64,000 nt of DNA from Microbulbifer agarilyticus (GTDB lineage: Bacteria; Pseudomonadota; Gammaproteobacteria; Pseudomonadales; Cellvibrionaceae), in assembly GCF_020171345.1 (NCBI RefSeq), contig NZ_JAIUZM010000002.1, forward strand, positions 124,001-188,000. The letters run 5' to 3'. The notes under the pieces are model-generated. The model was not told the origin of the DNA. It searched no databases and was given only the letters and a program-made list of their open reading frames with translations. Positions within the stretch are counted from its first letter, which is position 1, and each line of letters begins with the position of its first letter. This document shows positions 62,642 to 64,000 of the stretch, piece by piece. The position numbers and the translations under genes are program-made.

Positions 62642-63505
62642 ATGGCGATTACTGCGTCAATGGTAAAAGAACTGCGCGAGCGCACCGGCCTGCCGATGAT
62701 GGAGTGCAAAAAGGCACTGACTGCGGCCGATGGTGACATCGAAAAAGCGATCGAAGATCTGCGCAAGGCCTCTGGCCTGAAAGCGGCTAAGAAAGCTGGT
62801 CGTACCGCTGCTGACGGCGTTGTTGCCGCAAAAGTTGCAGAAGATGGCAGCTACGGTGTTCTGGTAGAGGTGAACTCCGAGACTGACTTCGTTGCTCGCG
62901 ACGAAAACTTCCAGGCGTTTGTTGCCAAAGTGGTTGATAAGGCATTCGCCGATCGCCAGGCAGACGTTGCTGCACTGATGGAAGGTGAGCTGGAAAACGC
63001 TCGTGAAGCGCTGGTACAGAAAATCGGTGAGAACATTGGTGTGCGTCGCATCGAGCTGGTGGAAGCACCGGTGGTTGGCGCTTACGTTCACTCCAACAAC
63101 CGTATCGCTGCGATCGTTGCCCTGAGTGGTGGTGACGTTGAAACCGCGCGCGATGTGGCTATGCACGTAACTGCGGTTAATCCGCAGGTGGTTAAGCCGG
63201 AAGATATGCCGGCTGAAGTGCTGGAAAAAGAGAAGGACATCATCAAGGCTCAGCCGGATATGGAAGGCAAGCCTGCCGAGATCGTAGAGAAGATGATGGG
63301 CGGTCGTATCAAGAAGTTCCTGAAAGAGAACAGCTTGGTAGAGCAGCCTTTCGTTAAGAATCCTGACGTTACTATTGCCAAGCTGGTGAAGGATGCTGGC
63401 GGCGATGTGTCCAACTTCCTGCGTTTCGAAGTTGGTGAAGGTATCGAGAAGGAAGAAGTGGATTTCGCAGCGGAAGTAGCCGCTCAGGTGAAATCCAGCT
63501 CTTGA
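62642..63505 (+). CDS. tsf: Elongation factor Ts
   Basis: Guanine-nucleotide exchange factor for EF-Tu, 287 residues. UBA-like N-terminus [33 protein letters not shown] (contacts EF-Tu), and the dimerisation/coiled region [18 protein letters not shown]. Second gene of the conserved cluster; a large 3' hairpin follows. Confidence 0.98.
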   Translation: MAITASMVKELRERTGLPMMECKKALTAADGDIEKAIEDLRKASGLKAAKKAGRTAADGVVAAKVAEDGSYGVLVEVNSETDFVARDENFQAFVAKVVDKAFADRQADVAALMEGELENAREALVQKIGENIGVRRIELVEAPVVGAYVHSNNRIAAIVALSGGDVETARDVAMHVTAVNPQVVKPEDMPAEVLEKEKDIIKAQPDMEGKPAEIVEKMMGGRIKKFLKENSLVEQPFVKNPDVTIAKLVKDAGGDVSNFLRFEVGEGIEKEEVDFAAEVAAQVKSSS

Positions 63506-63543
63506 TGCTCGACCCAGTCGGTGACCTTCGGGTCGCCGGCACC

Positions 63544-63593
63544 AGCGGGGTGCTCCCGGCGTGTTCATTAGAATACTTCCGGGGCACCCCGCT
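63544..63593 (+). other. Large hairpin between tsf and pyrH
   Basis: AGCGGGGTGC...GCACCCCGCT, 10 bp, extended inside by CCCGG/CCGGG past a one-base bulge. Strong but without a T-run, so it is more likely to set mRNA stability or slow transcription into pyrH than stop it. Confidence 0.65.
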
Positions 63594-63796
63594 GTAGTAT
63601 CTGGCTCAGGGGAATATTTTGTTCAATATCTGAGCTGTTGAGCGGGAAAGCGAGGCAAACTCGCTATTTGGGTCCAGCCAGATAGGTATAGCCATAGGTA
63701 TAGCGCCGAATTTGTTGTAATGTTCGGCGGGCGCGAACCGGAATTCCGGTTGCGTCTCAACACAGAATTTAGCCCGTAACAGTTGAGGAACAAGGG

Positions 63797-64000
63797 ATGC
63801 CAGGTATTAAAGACCGCAAGTACAAGCGAATCCTGTTAAAGCTCAGCGGAGAAGAGCTGATGGGCGAACAGGGGTTTGGTATCAGCCCCAAAGTGCTCGA
63901 CAAAATGGCCCTGGAAATTGGCCAACTGGTCGGTATTGGTGTCCAGGTTGGTCTGGTTGTCGGTGGCGGTAATCTGTTCCGTGGCGCTGCGCTCAACGCG
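63797..64000 (+). CDS. pyrH: UMP kinase, 5' part only
   Basis: Hexameric amino-acid-kinase-fold enzyme phosphorylating UMP to UDP. The 68 visible codons give [20 protein letters not shown] and then [14 protein letters not shown], the conserved UMP-kinase start and glycine-rich loop. A GAGGA site precedes ATG 63797. The gene is cut by the end of the window. Confidence 0.97.
   Translation, partial: MPGIKDRKYKRILLKLSGEELMGEQGFGISPKVLDKMALEIGQLVGIGVQVGLVVGGGNLFRGAALNA

Overview
The window is an almost fully coding stretch of a free-living Gram-negative chromosome of the marine gammaproteobacterial type. Supporting signs are a TonB-dependent receptor, outer-membrane lipoproteins, CpxRA with a Spy/CpxP-like protein, the succinylase lysine/DAP branch, and the block glnD - map | rpsB - tsf - pyrH. 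Gene content and order resemble Cellvibrionales such as Microbulbifer; this is inference, not a database result. By eye the backbone is GC-rich (high fifties percent) and one islet (about 23.1-29.3 kb) is clearly more AT-rich. No tRNA, rRNA, CRISPR array or complete insertion sequence was seen.

Layout. 1-8.7 kb: carbon and amino-acid catabolism: mmsA (cut by the window start) with a divergent AraC regulator, the threonine-degradation pair kbl-tdh, a 71-aa small protein, an aldehyde dehydrogenase and an AruI-like ThDP decarboxylase. 9.1-13.6 kb: pdxH, a TonB-dependent receptor with a LacI-type palindrome in its leader, and a PIG3-type quinone oxidoreductase. 13.5-18.3 kb: two tandem MltF-like lytic transglycosylase lipoproteins, each with two solute-binding domains; a 37-codon remnant of the quinone oxidoreductase 3' end lies between them, so a segment was duplicated. 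18.4-23.1 kb: xseA diverging from guaB-guaA. 23.2-29.3 kb: AT-rich islet with two membrane-anchored sulfatases and an unrecognised propeller-like protein, controlled by a divergent AraC regulator with two 15-bp direct repeats exactly 21 bp apart. 29.5-32.2 kb: TPR-type lipoprotein and membrane adenylate/guanylate cyclase. 32.5-37.0 kb: Fur-box operon with an FTR1-like periplasmic protein and a complete Fe3+ ABC importer. 37.6-42.7 kb: TrmH-family methyltransferase, DUF2520 protein, pdxJ and a cyclophilin; then an SH3 protein, a YciI protein and a VC0807-like membrane protein.

43.0-47.9 kb: PHP phosphoesterase, Sua5/YciO protein, then scpA-scpB-rluB (condensin accessory factors and a 23S rRNA pseudouridine synthase), with an unusually long acidic tail on ScpB. 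48.0-51.8 kb: SRPBCC protein and a CpxA/CpxR pair diverging from a Spy/CpxP-like gene across an intergenic region with five TTTAC-like half-sites in exact 10-bp register. 52.0-53.0 kb: fldB and a small partner. 53.0-61.2 kb, minus strand: dapE, dapD, yffB, nth, dapC, glnD, map. 61.3-64.0 kb, plus strand: long rpsB leader, rpsB, tsf and the start of pyrH (cut by the window end).

The best candidates for something undescribed are the sulfatase islet with its own 21-bp-phased operator, the duplicated double-SBP MltF module with its antisense gene remnant, the Fur-controlled FTR1-like protein paired with an ABC importer, and the five-site CpxR-like array.
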